A stretch of DNA of 33,485 bases from an uncultured Thiodictyon sp. (lineage in GTDB: Bacteria; Pseudomonadota; Gammaproteobacteria; Chromatiales; Chromatiaceae). This document shows, piece by piece, positions 5,855 to 15,178 of this stretch. Below the pieces are notes generated by a model. That model did no database searches, was not told the DNA's origin, and was given only the letters and a program-made list of their open reading frames with translations. The first letter of the stretch is position 1; each line of letters begins with the position of its first letter. The translations under genes were made by a program, and so were the position numbers. The stretch is taken from assembly GCA_903837595.1 (NCBI GenBank), contig CAILVI010000250.1:1-33485 (forward strand), in the 5' to 3' direction.

Positions 5855-7315
5855 ATGGCCAAGCACCCGACCCGCCTCGTACTCTCATTCATCGGCAAGA
5901 CCGATCTGGACTTCCTTGAGCCCCAGGGCGACAACCTCAGTCCTATCCGGCGCCTGTTGCGGGGGCTTGCCTCGCTTCAACCCCACATACCGCCGGCCCG
6001 CACGCGCCTCTTGCTGCTTGACGACGACCGTGCCGGCAGGAGTGATCGCGCCCACTTCTGCGAGGCCCTGCGTGGCCAGGTGCCGGGGCTCGGGCTGGAC
6101 GGGCTCACGGTCGAGCGCCACGCGGTCGTGCTACCCGACGGGCCGACCGATCTGAACGCGCTCTACGAACAGGTGTGGGCGGCCATCCCGATCTCTGGAC
6201 CCGAGCGGGCCGACGAGATCGTCTTTCACGTCAGTTCGGGCACCTGGGCGATGCAATCCACCTTGCTGCTCGCCGCCAACTGCCTGCGGCTGGACAAGGT
6301 GCGGCTGATCGAGACCTCGCGCGAGCAAGGTGTGCGCGAAGTGCGCCCGCCCTATGTGCTGGCGGCACGCGACCGACGGCTTAATGAGCGAACGCGTGGA
6401 ACAGTGCCGCTGTCCGACAAGGCGCGACGGACGCTGCTGCCCGATACCATCGTAGACGACCCGCCGGTGCAGGCCGCCTACGCGGCGCTCCACAAGGCGG
6501 CCAGCAACCGGAAATTACCCCAGCGGCTGGTGGTGCAGGGGCCGGCGGGCAGCGGCAAATGGCATGCCTGCCGGCAATTTGCCATCTGGCGCGGGGGCGA
6601 CGTGGCCCATTGGCTGGAGCCGGCGGCGCCCCCTGAGTTGCCGGCGGGAGCCACCCTGCTGATCCACCGTCTGGACACCTGGCCGCCGGCGGCCTTGCGT
6701 GGCCTGGCGCTGCTCGCCGCCGAGCGGCCCGATATGGCCGTTGCGGCCACGTTCCGGACCGATCGGCCGCCGGCCGTCCCGTTGGCGGTGCTGGTACGCG
6801 ATGGGCTCCGGGGGGCGGCCCACGTCGAACTCCCGGCGCTGGGCTCCCGCGCGGATGTCGTCGAGCTCGGCGAGGCCCTGGTCCGGCAATTGGGTGCGCT
6901 CGATGGCAAGGTCAAAGAGCGCCTCCAGTATGAGCTGTTGACTGATCTCTACCCCCACAATCTGCACGACCTCAAGTCGCTGCTGGCCACGACCGCCGTC
7001 CGCAGTCCGGGTGCGCACCCGCAGCGGACGGCCTATGTGCAGGCCAAACAGCTGCGGGACACGCGGGAACTGCTCGCGGAGGCGTGCCAGGTGTTGGCCG
7101 GAATGGACTTCGGACCGAACCGGCACACACTGGACAATGTATTGAAGGTGATCCGCACCGTCATCGTCCGCCGCGCGGTGGCCGAGGGACGCAGCCAGAA
7201 GGAGGTTGGCGAGTTGCTGGGCATCAGCCCGCAGACGGTCTCGGCGATTCTCAATGCACCGCTCGATCTGCGCGGCTGGAGCACGGTGGTGGAGGGGTTG
7301 GATGGGCCGCCCTGA
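5855..7315 (+). CDS. RtcR-like CARF protein with degenerate AAA+ module and C-terminal HTH
   Basis: 486 aa. Residues 1-~175 look like an RtcR-type CARF ligand-binding domain: a hydrophobic start (LVLSFIG), a LNALYEQVW segment, and HVSSGT (125-130) followed by a helix, the usual nucleotide-contact loop. An AAA+ fold follows, with GPAGSGKW at 229-236 (Lys235 kept, the usual Ser/Thr replaced by Trp) and a Walker-B-like segment TLLIHRLDTW where enhancer-binding proteins have FLDEIGEL. Only ~30 residues separate the two, so the GAFTGA loop that contacts sigma54 is absent. A helix-turn-helix (about 446-469, SQKEVGELLGISPQTVSAIL) closes the protein. It is probably a cyclic-oligonucleotide-sensing DNA-binding regulator that no longer hydrolyses ATP or activates sigma54. 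It sits six bases after the polymerase gene and overlaps cas6 by 14 bp. Confidence 0.85.
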   Translation: MAKHPTRLVLSFIGKTDLDFLEPQGDNLSPIRRLLRGLASLQPHIPPARTRLLLLDDDRAGRSDRAHFCEALRGQVPGLGLDGLTVERHAVVLPDGPTDLNALYEQVWAAIPISGPERADEIVFHVSSGTWAMQSTLLLAANCLRLDKVRLIETSREQGVREVRPPYVLAARDRRLNERTRGTVPLSDKARRTLLPDTIVDDPPVQAAYAALHKAASNRKLPQRLVVQGPAGSGKWHACRQFAIWRGGDVAHWLEPAAPPELPAGATLLIHRLDTWPPAALRGLALLAAERPDMAVAATFRTDRPPAVPLAVLVRDGLRGAAHVELPALGSRADVVELGEALVRQLGALDGKVKERLQYELLTDLYPHNLHDLKSLLATTAVRSPGAHPQRTAYVQAKQLRDTRELLAEACQVLAGMDFGPNRHTLDNVLKVIRTVIVRRAVAEGRSQKEVGELLGISPQTVSAILNAPLDLRGWSTVVEGLDGPP

Positions 7316-8204
7316 GCACATCCCCGAAGTGCGCGGGGCGCGCGATCTGGCGGCCTTGTGGCGTGACCTGCCCGCGGGGGTGCTGCGCTATCCCGCCGGC
7401 GCCTTGCCACCTGGCCTCGGACTGACGGTTCTTAGCGACACCCTGCGGTCGCGGGCCTGGCTGGAGCATTGTGCCGCTGGTGTGGATCAGATCTGCGCCA
7501 AGTCAGGCCACTCCTGCGCTCAGCCCGACGGCCGCTGCCGCGCCGATGCACTGTTTCCCGTGAATATCGGGGGAGGTGCGCTGAAATGGCGGATGGCCAC
7601 GCTCTCGGTACAGTGGCGGCCCACCCTGGGAGAACTTCGGCTCGTCGCGCTTGGAGCAACCGCCCGCCGTGCGCTCGGCTGGGCGGCGCGCTGCCTGCGT
7701 GAGCGCCATCGCCTCAATGGGGCAAGACCACTCGCCGTCGCGACGCTCGCCGACCTGGAGCTCACCGGTGCCACGCGCTGGCACTTGGCATTCGTCACCC
7801 CGTGGCTGGTGCGCAAGAACGCCCGCTCGGCGATCCTGAGTCCCGATGCCGCCGCGGTGGCGCATGAACTGTGCAAGGCCATGCGCACCCGTGCCCACAA
7901 GCTGACCGCCCTGTGCGCACAAGAGGGGGTCTGGCAGCGTTTGGGCGGGCACCTCGCCCACCATGTCGCCGATGCCTTGTTGCCGAAAGGGCTACGCGTC
8001 GAGCAAGTGGATATCGAAGCAACGCCGCTGGCGATGGGCAGCCGTGGCAACGCTTGCGTCTTCGAGTCGTTGACCTGGAGCGGCCACGCCATCCTGAGTG
8101 TGGACGCGGCCGTGCTGCCCTGGTTGAGCCTGCTTGCGACCTGCGGTGGCGGCGAGAACGCCGATAAGGGCTTTGGCGGGATCGAGTTGATCCCACTGCA
8201 ATGA
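7302..8204 (+). CDS. cas6: Cas6-family pre-crRNA endoribonuclease
   Basis: 300 aa, start ATG at 7302 inside the end of the preceding gene. The C-terminus has the Cas6/RAMP signature: SLTWSGHAIL, then a helix, then the glycine-rich loop GGGENADKGFGGIEL (about 282-296), as in the Cas6 C-terminal domain family PF10040. Four cysteines at 57, 65, 72 and 79 could bind a metal. It should cut array transcripts at the repeat hairpin, leaving a ...GGAAAC handle; the hairpin in the array repeat fits this. A catalytic residue cannot be assigned by eye. Confidence 0.8.
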   Translation: MGRPEHIPEVRGARDLAALWRDLPAGVLRYPAGALPPGLGLTVLSDTLRSRAWLEHCAAGVDQICAKSGHSCAQPDGRCRADALFPVNIGGGALKWRMATLSVQWRPTLGELRLVALGATARRALGWAARCLRERHRLNGARPLAVATLADLELTGATRWHLAFVTPWLVRKNARSAILSPDAAAVAHELCKAMRTRAHKLTALCAQEGVWQRLGGHLAHHVADALLPKGLRVEQVDIEATPLAMGSRGNACVFESLTWSGHAILSVDAAVLPWLSLLATCGGGENADKGFGGIELIPLQ

Positions 8205-8228
8205 ACTGTCTGTCTGGAGGGGATAAAG

Positions 8229-9869
8229 ATGGCTTGGTTGTGGATCATCTCGGTCGGTGTGAGCGACGTGCAGTTTCCGGTCTGGAGCAAGGACGACTAC
8301 GGCCAGTGGATCGGTCCGCAGCGCTTCGAGGTCGGGCGGGCGGGCGTGCGCGCCGTGCATGAAGGGCTGCTGGCCCTGATGCGCCACGGGCAGGTCCGGT
8401 TCGACAATACCCTGCCCAAGGCCATCAACCGCGACCTGGCGCGTGAGCTGCGGCTCGTATTCGAGCAGGAGGGCGAGGACTTTCTGGCATCGATCCAGCA
8501 CCTCCGGCACACCCAGGACCCGGCTTACCGCATCTGCGGCCAGGCGGACACGCTACCGAACCAAGGCGAGACGCAACTGCCACTTTACTGTCCGAAGGTG
8601 GAGGCGCTGCTGCCCGTCGCACGCGAAACATTCGCCGGCAACCCAGTCACCGTCCTCGTACTGAATACCCGCCGCGCGGACGGTTTCACGGAGGCCCCGT
8701 GGGAACCCGTTGGCTCCGGTCCACTCGTGGCGAAATGCCTGGCGGAGCGGCTTGGGCTGGACTGGGTCGACGGTCAGGGCCAGGTGCCGGGGCGACTCGT
8801 GCCAGGCACCAGCACCTGGGTGGACATCCTGGCCGGTGACGAGGCGATGGAAGACAGCTCCGCGCAGGAGCAGGTGGTGAGCCGCCTGAGCGCCGCCATC
8901 CAGGCCTGGAACCCGGCCCCCGGCGCCGCCCGGCAGATCGCGGTGACCACCAGCGGCGGTATGCCGCCGCTCAAGCCGCTCATCGAGCGGGTGCCCGCCA
9001 CCTGCGTCGGTCAATCCAATGTCAGTCTGCTCGACCAGCCGGAGCGCGGGCCGGCCACGGCGGCCCCGTTGAACTACGACACCCGCGTGGCGGAACGGGA
9101 GACGCTGCGCTTTCACTGTGCCGAGGCACTGCGCAATGGCGAGTACGCGGGTGCCTATGGTTTGGCGAGCCGGGCCGCGAATCTGCCGTGGGCGAGGCAG
9201 GTCCGCGACGGGCTGGGGCCGCTGCTGGAGCTCTCGGGCACCCGCTTGACTATCAAAGGTCGCCAACTTCCACCCTTCGCCCTGACGGCCTGCCAGATCG
9301 AGGTCTTCCTGTGTATGGGAGATGTCGCCGGGGCGTTGAAACGGCTGGCTACGCTCATTGAATCGTCAACTTGGGAGCTGATCGCAGGGGACGCCCGCAT
9401 CCGTGAACTCGGATTGCAACCGGACCGCGGTTATGACTGTCTGGTGGGCGCCTTGCTCCCGGAGCACATCTTATTTACTGAGGGGCTCCTTGAACGAAAC
9501 TCCAAGGGGCGGGACCACCATCGCGTGCGTAGGTTGATGTGGAGCTGGCCTCACTGGCTCAAACAACGCGTCGGCGGACAATCAAGCGCGGCCAAAGCGC
9601 TTGACGAGATGCGGCTGGCTTACAATGGCGAGCCGCAAAGATTCAGGAATCTTCTCGTGCATGGCCCAAGTGAACTTGTCGATCTGGACGACGTTAAGCG
9701 GTGCATGAAAAATTCCGGATTGATCGATGCCGTCGACAAACCGTTCGGACAGAATTTTCTCTCCGCTACCAAGGCGTCAAGCCTGTTGACTGCTCTCGGG
9801 GAGACTGACCTGACTGCGGCCGTCTCAGGACATTTGAAGGACGTATTGAACCGGGTGATCGAGGGATAA
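8229..9869 (+). CDS. CARF-HEPN ribonuclease, Csm6/Csx1-like
   Basis: 546 aa, with GGAGG at 8216-8220 before the ATG. The N-terminal half is a CARF-type Rossmann domain: a start LWIISVGVSD and the loop TTSGGMPPLK (240-249), which should bind the cyclic oligoadenylate made by Cas10. The C-terminal part (~290-546) is helical with Arg473 to His478 (RNLLVH), the RX4H active site of HEPN RNases. It is predicted to degrade RNA nonspecifically once activated. The stop codon abuts the cas10 ATG (TAA immediately followed by ATG), implying coupled translation. Confidence 0.85.
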   Translation: MAWLWIISVGVSDVQFPVWSKDDYGQWIGPQRFEVGRAGVRAVHEGLLALMRHGQVRFDNTLPKAINRDLARELRLVFEQEGEDFLASIQHLRHTQDPAYRICGQADTLPNQGETQLPLYCPKVEALLPVARETFAGNPVTVLVLNTRRADGFTEAPWEPVGSGPLVAKCLAERLGLDWVDGQGQVPGRLVPGTSTWVDILAGDEAMEDSSAQEQVVSRLSAAIQAWNPAPGAARQIAVTTSGGMPPLKPLIERVPATCVGQSNVSLLDQPERGPATAAPLNYDTRVAERETLRFHCAEALRNGEYAGAYGLASRAANLPWARQVRDGLGPLLELSGTRLTIKGRQLPPFALTACQIEVFLCMGDVAGALKRLATLIESSTWELIAGDARIRELGLQPDRGYDCLVGALLPEHILFTEGLLERNSKGRDHHRVRRLMWSWPHWLKQRVGGQSSAAKALDEMRLAYNGEPQRFRNLLVHGPSELVDLDDVKRCMKNSGLIDAVDKPFGQNFLSATKASSLLTALGETDLTAAVSGHLKDVLNRVIEG

Positions 9870-11399
9870 ATGGCCATGGTCAAGCTCGAAATCAGTCTCA
9901 AGCGTGTGCAGACCTTCATTTTCGAGGTGCCACGACTCAGGGCCATGCTCGGCGCCAATGCCCTGATCGGGCAGACGATGCGACACGAATTACCCAAGTT
10001 GATCGGTTCAAGGGGGAAGCCTCTGGACTGGCCAGCGGGCTTGGGCGAAGAGTATCCGGATGACCCCCTGCACGCGACCGTCGATCCAGACGATCCGGCC
10101 GCACTCTATGGCAAGGGCATCCTCGCCCGCGACGGCGGGCATTTCATCGCGGTCTTCGAGAACGAGCCGGCGGCCCGGGACTTCCTGCATGCAGCGGAAG
10201 AGCAATTGGCGCAACGGCTGCCCGGTGTGCTCTACGAGGTGAGCCTCGAACGGAAAGCCGGTCCGCGGGAGACCCAGTTGATGGACCTGCCCGTATTGCA
10301 GGTCTGCCAGGAGACCGGCAGAGGGCCGGCATCGGAACAGGAAAAGGAACGCTGGCAGGCGCGCTCGGTCACGCATCGCCAGCAGTGGGGGGACAGGTTC
10401 TACGCGGGCGGCACCAAGGACATCATCGGCCTGATGCGCTCCGCCCTCTATCCGGACAAGGCCCGGCATTGGAGCGAACCGGATGACCTGGCGCAGCTCG
10501 CCGCCGGCGGCTATCTGGCGCTCATCCACGCCGACGGCAACGGCATTGGTAAGCGCTATAACGCGTGGAAGAAAAAGGCACCGAGCGACGACCCGATCGA
10601 CCAGGAGGCCCACGGCGAGGCCTTCTTCCACAGTATGCGCGTTGCCGTACGCCGGGCCGTGGTGGCCGCCCTGACCGGCACCTTCACCACGCAGAACGGG
10701 AAGCGCCCCTATGAGATCCTGATGCTTGGCGGCGACGACCTGCTGTTGCTCTGCCGGGCCAATCAGGCGCTCGAATTCGGCGAGCGCTATGCCCGCGAAC
10801 TCACCGAGTATCGACTGGCCGACGGCCCGCCCCTGAATGTAGCGATCGGCATCGCCATCGCGCAGCAGAGCTATCCGCTGCATCGGCTGCACGAATTGGC
10901 GGAGAGCCTGGCCTCCAGTGCCAAGCGGCTCTATCGGGCACTGCCCGATGCCGACAAGACCTCCGTCATCGATTGGCAGGTGGTCACCCCCTCATGGTTC
11001 GAGGGGGTCGCCGAGGCCCGTCGGCAGGGGGAGCAAGTGGCTTATACCGTCGGCGACAAGGAAGAGACCCTGCTCCTGACCGGCCGGCCCTATCGGGTCT
11101 CTGGTGCGGGCGGTCTCGAAGGTCTGAGTACCGCGGCCCGCAGACTCGACGCCCGCGAGGAAGGCAAGGCGGCACGCTCGCCACTGCGCGGTCTGCGCGG
11201 CGCCTGCGAGGGTGGCCGGCTGATGGGAGAAATGGCCTTCGCCAGACTCCCGAAAGACGTTCAAACGCAATTGGGCTGGGCCGAGGGAAAGCTCTGGGAA
11301 CCCCTTGGAGTAGGCAGCGGCGCGATGTACGCGACCCGTGCACTCGACATCATCGGTATCCGTGAGATCGCCGGCCTCGGGAGCAAGAAAAATGACTGA
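9870..11399 (+). CDS. cas10: Cas10, short form without HD domain, cyclase motif intact
   Basis: 509 aa. It opens directly with the Cas10 palm-like start (KRVQTFIFEVPRLRAMLGANAL) and has no N-terminal HD nuclease domain, as known for type III-D. Palm motifs are Asp222-Gly-Asn-Gly and Gly287-Gly-Asp-Asp290 (GGDD), so ATP-to-cyclic-oligoadenylate synthesis should be possible. The CARF proteins just upstream supply likely receptors. It overlaps the next gene by eight bases (ATG at 11392). The GGDEF-like fold could suggest a diguanylate cyclase, but neighbours and N-terminus exclude that. Confidence 0.93.
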   Translation: MAMVKLEISLKRVQTFIFEVPRLRAMLGANALIGQTMRHELPKLIGSRGKPLDWPAGLGEEYPDDPLHATVDPDDPAALYGKGILARDGGHFIAVFENEPAARDFLHAAEEQLAQRLPGVLYEVSLERKAGPRETQLMDLPVLQVCQETGRGPASEQEKERWQARSVTHRQQWGDRFYAGGTKDIIGLMRSALYPDKARHWSEPDDLAQLAAGGYLALIHADGNGIGKRYNAWKKKAPSDDPIDQEAHGEAFFHSMRVAVRRAVVAALTGTFTTQNGKRPYEILMLGGDDLLLLCRANQALEFGERYARELTEYRLADGPPLNVAIGIAIAQQSYPLHRLHELAESLASSAKRLYRALPDADKTSVIDWQVVTPSWFEGVAEARRQGEQVAYTVGDKEETLLLTGRPYRVSGAGGLEGLSTAARRLDAREEGKAARSPLRGLRGACEGGRLMGEMAFARLPKDVQTQLGWAEGKLWEPLGVGSGAMYATRALDIIGIREIAGLGSKKND

Positions 11400-13365
11400 G
11401 CTAGCCGCATCGCCACTGTTCATCCGGCTCGAGGTCGAGGCGCTCGAGGACCTGCATACCGGCACCGGCACCGGCAGCGGCGACATCGATGCGCTGGTGC
11501 AGCGTGACCGCCATGGTCGGCCAGTGATCCGTGTGAGTCACTTCAAGGGACTCCTGCGCGAGGCCGGCATGGACCTGGTCTCCTTCGGTAAGGCAACGAA
11601 AGAGGAGTTGAACCATCTGCTCGGAACGCCGGGCAGCACCCGGGGCGCCCTGCGCATGACCTCCTTGCGCGTGAGCGCAGGTGGCGCGACCTTGGTCTGG
11701 GGTTCGACCAAGCGCGTCGATGGCGGTCGCGCCCCGGAGGAGGATACGCTGCGCTTTGTCGAACACGTGGCGGCGGGTACGCGTTTCCTTGCCCAGTTGC
11801 GGCTGGCGGATGCCAGCCTCCAACCGTTGCTCGAGCGCCTGCTGAACCGCGTCGACCGCATCGGCGGTGAGCGCAACCGCGGCAGCGGGCTGGTGAAGCT
11901 CGATTGGCAGCCGATCACCATCAACCCCGGCCAGTCACTGACAAACGCCACCGGCACGCGCCTGCGCCTCGTACTGCGCAATCTGGAGCCACTGTGTCTG
12001 CCGGCCACCGGGCATCCCGGCAACCTGATCCGCAGCCACTCCTTCATCCGCGGTCAGACGCTGCGGGGGGCGCTGATCGCCTGGGCGATCCACAACGGTC
12101 GGCCGGACAGTCTGGCGCTATTCGAGCGGGTGTCGGTGGGCGATGCGTTGCCATTGCCTGAAGGCACCTCGGTGGTCGATACCGTCCTCCCTATCCCGCT
12201 GTCCATCCTGACTGAAAAGCCGCGGGCCGATGGCCCGGACATCCCCTGGTGGGCCGGCCGGTCCCCTGCCGCCCCGGAGTTCGACCGCCTCGACAAGGAG
12301 CCGATGACGGACGAAAAGCCCAAGCGTCCCGGGGCGCACGAGTATCTGTGCCGCTCCGGGGACACCGGACCCTGGTTGCGCTATAACCCGACGATGAGCG
12401 TGCGGTTGCGCAATGCGACCCCGGAGCGTGACTCGGGCAAAGATGCCAACCTGTTCAGCATGGAAGAGATCGCTGAGGACACCCGCTTCCAGGCAGAATT
12501 GCGCTTTGACGATGAGGCGACCGCCCGGGATTTCCTCGGTGCCTTCGCGCCGCTGCTCTGCGGTGGCGATTGGCTGGGGATCGGCCGGGCCGGACAGCCG
12601 GCGATCGTCGAGTCGGTTGGCGTGGTCCAGGGGCAAGACCCCGGGACCACGACCTTCACCGACGACTGGACACTCACCCTGGTGAGCGATCTGATCGTCC
12701 GCGGGGAGTCCCTGGGCTTTCTCGATGATCTCGATATCGATCGGCTGTGCGCCTTGGCCGGGGTCGAGCAACAGGCGGCCTGGGTGATTGATAAGAAGGC
12801 GGTCGAGTCGGAGGCGATTCACGGCTTCAACGCCGTCAGCGGATTGCAGCGTGCCCCGGCCCTGGCACTGCGTCGGGGCTCGTGCTGGCGCATCAAGGGA
12901 CCCGGCAGCGCGATGCTCGCCAGGTTGCTCGCCGACAAGTCGGCCCTCGGCGAACGCGTGCGCGAGGGTTGCGGGCGGTTTCTGATCGATGCGCAGCCGG
13001 TTGCGGAGATCGGCAGGCGTAAGCCACCGAAGGCCGATCCGCCCACGAACCGGAGGGAGGAACTGCTTGCAATTGCCCGCCAACTGTCAGGCAAGATCAA
13101 GACCGGGGGTCCCAGCCTGAGCCAGTTGCAATGGTTGAGGGAGCGTGCCCTGGCCGCGGAGACTGACGGTCAATTGGATGCCTTGTTGAATGAAATCACC
13201 ACCGCTCCGCAGCGCCGTCCGCAAGGGGGCAAGGCGTGGAGCGCCTTCCAACCTTTGAAGCTGAAAGAGGAGCTCGGACGGCTCAGCAATCCGGGCGAGA
13301 AGCGCCAACTGATCTCCTACCTGGTCCAATGGCGCGTCCCATTCGAGAAGGAGAATCGCGGATGA
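11392..13365 (+). CDS. Fused type III-D effector subunit, Cas7-Cas5-Cas11 architecture
   Basis: 657 aa. Residues 1-~190 form a Csm3-type Cas7: GTGTGSGDIDALVQRD with Asp31/Asp33 at the position of the target-RNA-cleaving Asp, then a glycine-rich NRGSGLV. Residues ~195-520 form a second RAMP with SHSFIRGQTLRGALIAWAI (~215-234), resembling Csx10/Cas5. The last ~110 residues are helical (SQLQWLRERALAAETDGQLDALLNEI and following) and fit a Cas11-like small subunit. This domain order equals the Cas7-Cas5-Cas11 protein of the Synechocystis III-Dv complex. No separate cas11 gene exists here, supporting the reading. The Cas5 and Cas11 assignments are structural inferences. Confidence 0.85.
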   Translation: MTELAASPLFIRLEVEALEDLHTGTGTGSGDIDALVQRDRHGRPVIRVSHFKGLLREAGMDLVSFGKATKEELNHLLGTPGSTRGALRMTSLRVSAGGATLVWGSTKRVDGGRAPEEDTLRFVEHVAAGTRFLAQLRLADASLQPLLERLLNRVDRIGGERNRGSGLVKLDWQPITINPGQSLTNATGTRLRLVLRNLEPLCLPATGHPGNLIRSHSFIRGQTLRGALIAWAIHNGRPDSLALFERVSVGDALPLPEGTSVVDTVLPIPLSILTEKPRADGPDIPWWAGRSPAAPEFDRLDKEPMTDEKPKRPGAHEYLCRSGDTGPWLRYNPTMSVRLRNATPERDSGKDANLFSMEEIAEDTRFQAELRFDDEATARDFLGAFAPLLCGGDWLGIGRAGQPAIVESVGVVQGQDPGTTTFTDDWTLTLVSDLIVRGESLGFLDDLDIDRLCALAGVEQQAAWVIDKKAVESEAIHGFNAVSGLQRAPALALRRGSCWRIKGPGSAMLARLLADKSALGERVREGCGRFLIDAQPVAEIGRRKPPKADPPTNRREELLAIARQLSGKIKTGGPSLSQLQWLRERALAAETDGQLDALLNEITTAPQRRPQGGKAWSAFQPLKLKEELGRLSNPGEKRQLISYLVQWRVPFEKENRG

Positions 13366-14684
13366 ACGGTGACTATCGGACCCTATTCGTTGGCACCTTG
13401 GTGCAGGAGTCCTTCCTGAGCGTCGGCGGCACCGATGACCCTGACACGACCGTGGACAGCCCTTTTTGCCGGAATGGCTTGGGCCGCCCGACGCTGCGCG
13501 GCACCGGCCTGGCCGGCGCCCTGATCGCGACCCTGCGCCGGTCGCTGGGGAGTCAGGTTCCCCTGACCATCTCCGGCAGCCAGGATGGTCGCCAACCATC
13601 GGTCTGGCGTTTCTTCAATAGCCATCCGGCGGCCGGGACCAGGCCGGCCTATCGGCAGCACGTCGCCATCGACTCGCGCACCGGCGCGGCGGCCACCGGT
13701 GCGCTGTTCAATGTGGAGACCCTCCCCCCCGGGACCCGCTGGCCCTTCCTGCTCGAAGTGGATACCAGGCGCGACCCGGACGCGGCGCAGCAGGCACGGG
13801 AGGCGCTTGGCCACTGGGCCGCCGGTCGCTGCCTGCTGGGCCGCGAGGTGGCGCGCGGCCTCGGCTGGATGCGGCTGGACGACCTGTATGAATATCGGCT
13901 GACTGACGCGTCTCTCGATACCTGGCCCTGCGCCAAAGCGGCCGATGATTATCCGGCCTATATCGAAAAGCATTTCTCGTCGCTGCGTGAGCGGGTCGAT
14001 GCAACGGCGGGCCAACTGCCAGGTTGGATCGAGATCACCGGCTCGGTGAGCGCCGGAGCGCACGAGGACGATTACGGCATCGACAGCCTGTCGATCGGCG
14101 GTCATGCCACCGAGGAACTGGCGGCCGCCTGGGACGAGCGTTTTCTCGCGCCCGACGGGCAGAAAGACCCGGCGGAGGCGTTCGACCCTGACTTTGCCAT
14201 CGTCACCTTTGAGCAACGAGACGCCGATCAGAAGGTCAGGCGCCTGCCCTACATCCCCGGGTCCAGCCTGCGCGGCCCGCTGCGCCATGCCCTGGAAAGA
14301 TTGCTGAGGGCACGGGGGGAGGATGACCCGCAGGTGGTCAAGACTTTGTTCGGGACCGTTGAGAAAGGCGCAAAGCTGCTGATCAGGGACGCACTTCCCG
14401 AGGAAGGTCCGGTTCAGCTTGCCTGGCTCCAGCATCACGCCGAGGACGAGTTCGCGGGCGGTGCATACGGCTCCGCCAAGTTCGACCGGGTGGCGGTAAT
14501 GCATGGGAGCTTCGCCTGGAAGATGGTGATCGAAGGCGCCGACCCCGGGGAGCGAGCGGCACTGAAGGACCTGCTCGACTTGGCCAAAGCGGGACAGATT
14601 GGCATAGGCGGCAGCCAGTGGCGCGGCCATGGCTGGCTGCGTTGGACGATCCCCGACCTCAGCTTGCTGGAGGAACTGAAATGA
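13362..14684 (+). CDS. Double Cas7 (Cas7-2x) effector subunit
   Basis: 440 aa, start ATG at 13362 overlapping the previous stop (ATGA). Two RAMP modules are in tandem. The first (1-~195) has VDSPFCRNGLGRPTLRGTGLAGAL, with Asp32 in the Csm3 catalytic position. The second (~215-440) has LPYIPGSSLRGPLRHALERLL but shows FAIVTFEQRD where the first has TVDSPF, so the cleaving Asp seems absent there. A two-Cas7 chain matches Cas7-2x of III-Dv systems. It would form backbone segments around the crRNA and cut target RNA at one site. Confidence 0.87.
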   Translation: MNGDYRTLFVGTLVQESFLSVGGTDDPDTTVDSPFCRNGLGRPTLRGTGLAGALIATLRRSLGSQVPLTISGSQDGRQPSVWRFFNSHPAAGTRPAYRQHVAIDSRTGAAATGALFNVETLPPGTRWPFLLEVDTRRDPDAAQQAREALGHWAAGRCLLGREVARGLGWMRLDDLYEYRLTDASLDTWPCAKAADDYPAYIEKHFSSLRERVDATAGQLPGWIEITGSVSAGAHEDDYGIDSLSIGGHATEELAAAWDERFLAPDGQKDPAEAFDPDFAIVTFEQRDADQKVRRLPYIPGSSLRGPLRHALERLLRARGEDDPQVVKTLFGTVEKGAKLLIRDALPEEGPVQLAWLQHHAEDEFAGGAYGSAKFDRVAVMHGSFAWKMVIEGADPGERAALKDLLDLAKAGQIGIGGSQWRGHGWLRWTIPDLSLLEELK

Positions 14685-15178
14685 CTGAGAGCCAGTGCAT
14701 ACTCGTCGTCAGCCACGGCACGGAAGAGTTCCGCGGTGTTGCCGACTTCATCAAAGAGAAGGGGCAGGAAGACACGCCGCTGCTGGCGTGGGCCGACCCG
14801 GACCCGCTTAGCGTCGACGTGACGAACGACACGGGCCGCCGCAGCGGCTTTGAGCCCTTGGTCCGCGGGATGCCGCCATGGCTCGCTGACCTGCCGCTCG
14901 CCGAGGCACGTCTGTTCTGGGCCACATCGGCGCTGCATGTCGTTGCCCGCGATGGGGGCGGCTGTGTCTGGGCGCGGATCGAAGAGCATACCGAAGGCCG
15001 CAGTGAATCCCGTGTCGCGTGCTCGAAAATGCCAGTTCATACCCTGCGCGACCTCCACCGTTTCGGCTTGGAGCACGGATCGGCCATTAAGGAATTGTTT
15101 GCCGTCGAATATCGGCAACAGGGCCGGCTCGTCGCATGGCGTCTGACCATCAAGCCACAGGAGCATACCGATGCCTAA
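14681..15178 (+). CDS. csx19: Probable Csx19 subunit
   Basis: 165 aa, ATG at 14681 overlapping the upstream stop by four bases. No catalytic motif; tryptophan-rich with LLAWADPDPLSV, ARLFWATSALHVVARDGG and WRLTIKPQEH. Size, order (between Cas7-2x and the large Cas7) and the R-F...E/A-L-H-V-type strand fit the Csx19 family of type III-D complexes. The assignment leans on context; without a profile search it could be another small III-D accessory. Confidence 0.6.
   Translation: MTESQCILVVSHGTEEFRGVADFIKEKGQEDTPLLAWADPDPLSVDVTNDTGRRSGFEPLVRGMPPWLADLPLAEARLFWATSALHVVARDGGGCVWARIEEHTEGRSESRVACSKMPVHTLRDLHRFGLEHGSAIKELFAVEYRQQGRLVAWRLTIKPQEHTDA

Noticed and set aside
5855-7315. Standard sigma54-dependent RtcR activator
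   Set aside because: The GAFTGA loop is missing and both Walker motifs are damaged.
9870-11399. Diguanylate cyclase (GGDEF) protein
   Set aside because: The motif is GGDD in a Cas10 context, with a Cas10 N-terminus and RAMP neighbours.
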